64,000 nucleotides of DNA from Streptomyces liliiviolaceus (GTDB lineage Bacteria; Actinomycetota; Actinomycetes; Streptomycetales; Streptomycetaceae): assembly GCF_018070025.1 (NCBI RefSeq), contig NZ_JAGPYQ010000002.1, positions 1,984,001-2,048,000 of the forward strand, in the 5' to 3' direction. The translations under genes were made by a program, and so were the position numbers. The notes under the pieces are model-generated. The model saw only the letters and a list, made by a program, of their open reading frames with translations. It was not told the origin of the DNA and searched no databases. This document shows positions 63,917 through 64,000 of the stretch, piece after piece (position 1 is the stretch's first letter; every line of letters begins with the position of its first letter).

Positions 63917-64000
63917 ATGACGCTGGAGGCTGCAGGGGTGTCGGACGCCGAGGAGTCCGTCTACCGGCATCTGGTGACGGCGGGCCAGGCGTCGGCGGGT
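63917..64000 (+). CDS. Start of a gene, possibly a LuxR/TrmB-type regulator (cut by window end)
   Basis: ATG 63917 is preceded by GGGGAGGG at 5 nt. The 28 visible residues begin MTLEAAGVSDAEESVYRHLV. A short lead followed by GVSDxEExVYRxLV is typical of the N-terminal TrmB-like helix of large streptomycete LuxR regulators, but the piece is too short for certainty. A TACGGT -10 candidate lies at 63872. Confidence 0.5.
   Translation, partial: MTLEAAGVSDAEESVYRHLVTAGQASAG

Noticed and set aside
59740..63918. 1392-codon minus-strand open frame over the subtilase
   Set aside because: Same shadow effect; the S8 triad is unambiguous on the plus strand.

Overview
The window is very GC-rich actinomycete chromosome and almost certainly Streptomyces. 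The evidence is the third-position GC codon bias with long antisense shadow frames, frequent GTG starts, overlapping GTGA/ATGA gene junctions, probable leaderless genes, DUF574-type methyltransferase and DUF4360 genes, and a short intergenic repeat I recognise from many Streptomyces genomes. I see 51 protein genes (two cut by the window edges). I found no rRNA or tRNA genes, no CRISPR array, no insertion sequence and no prophage.

Left part (0-25 kb). A truncated metallophosphoesterase and a cupin gene come first. Then follows a tightly coupled PknG-like kinase / GlnX-like membrane sensor / GlnH-like lipoprotein operon, the arrangement used for amino-acid sensing in mycobacteria. After a DUF4360 secreted protein and a GNAT acetyltransferase comes a complete aerobic carbon monoxide dehydrogenase locus: coxM-S-L, an XdhC/CoxI-type maturation protein fused to a YHS domain, coxD and coxE in one direction, and a LysR regulator and coxG in the other. 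The large subunit carries the form I active-site loop AYACSFR, so real CO oxidation is likely. Next come a methyltransferase, an ArsR-like regulator divergent from a secreted alpha/beta hydrolase, an MMPL transporter and a class IV aminotransferase.

Middle part (24-35 kb). A LacI repressor faces an operon for a galactan-type oligosaccharide: two ABC permeases, a binding lipoprotein, a GH42 beta-galactosidase and a secreted GH30 enzyme (probably endo-beta-1,6-galactanase) with a ricin-type lectin domain. Two LacI-type operators sit just downstream of a good promoter. A protein O-mannosyltransferase (pmt) follows.

Stress-signalling island (35-52 kb). Three HATPase anti-sigma-type proteins, a PRC-barrel protein, two tiny membrane proteins, a Dps ferritin, two SigB-family sigma factors in divergent orientation, a 1426-residue cytoplasmic poly-HAMP hybrid histidine kinase resembling fungal Nik1/group III kinases, two PP2C/SpoIIE phosphatases (one with ANTAR, GAF and PAS domains) and a STAS anti-anti-sigma factor lie together. 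They contain every class of part needed for a partner-switching cascade. Two candidate SigB-type promoters lie inside the island, suggesting feedback.

Right part (51-64 kb). An HSL-family esterase is divergent from an OhrR-like MarR regulator; then GNAT and AhpD-like genes. A TetR regulator sits between an APC permease/amidohydrolase operon and a TauD-type dioxygenase, with a palindrome overlapping both -35 boxes. A 1271-residue secreted subtilase and the start of another gene (possibly a regulator) end the window.
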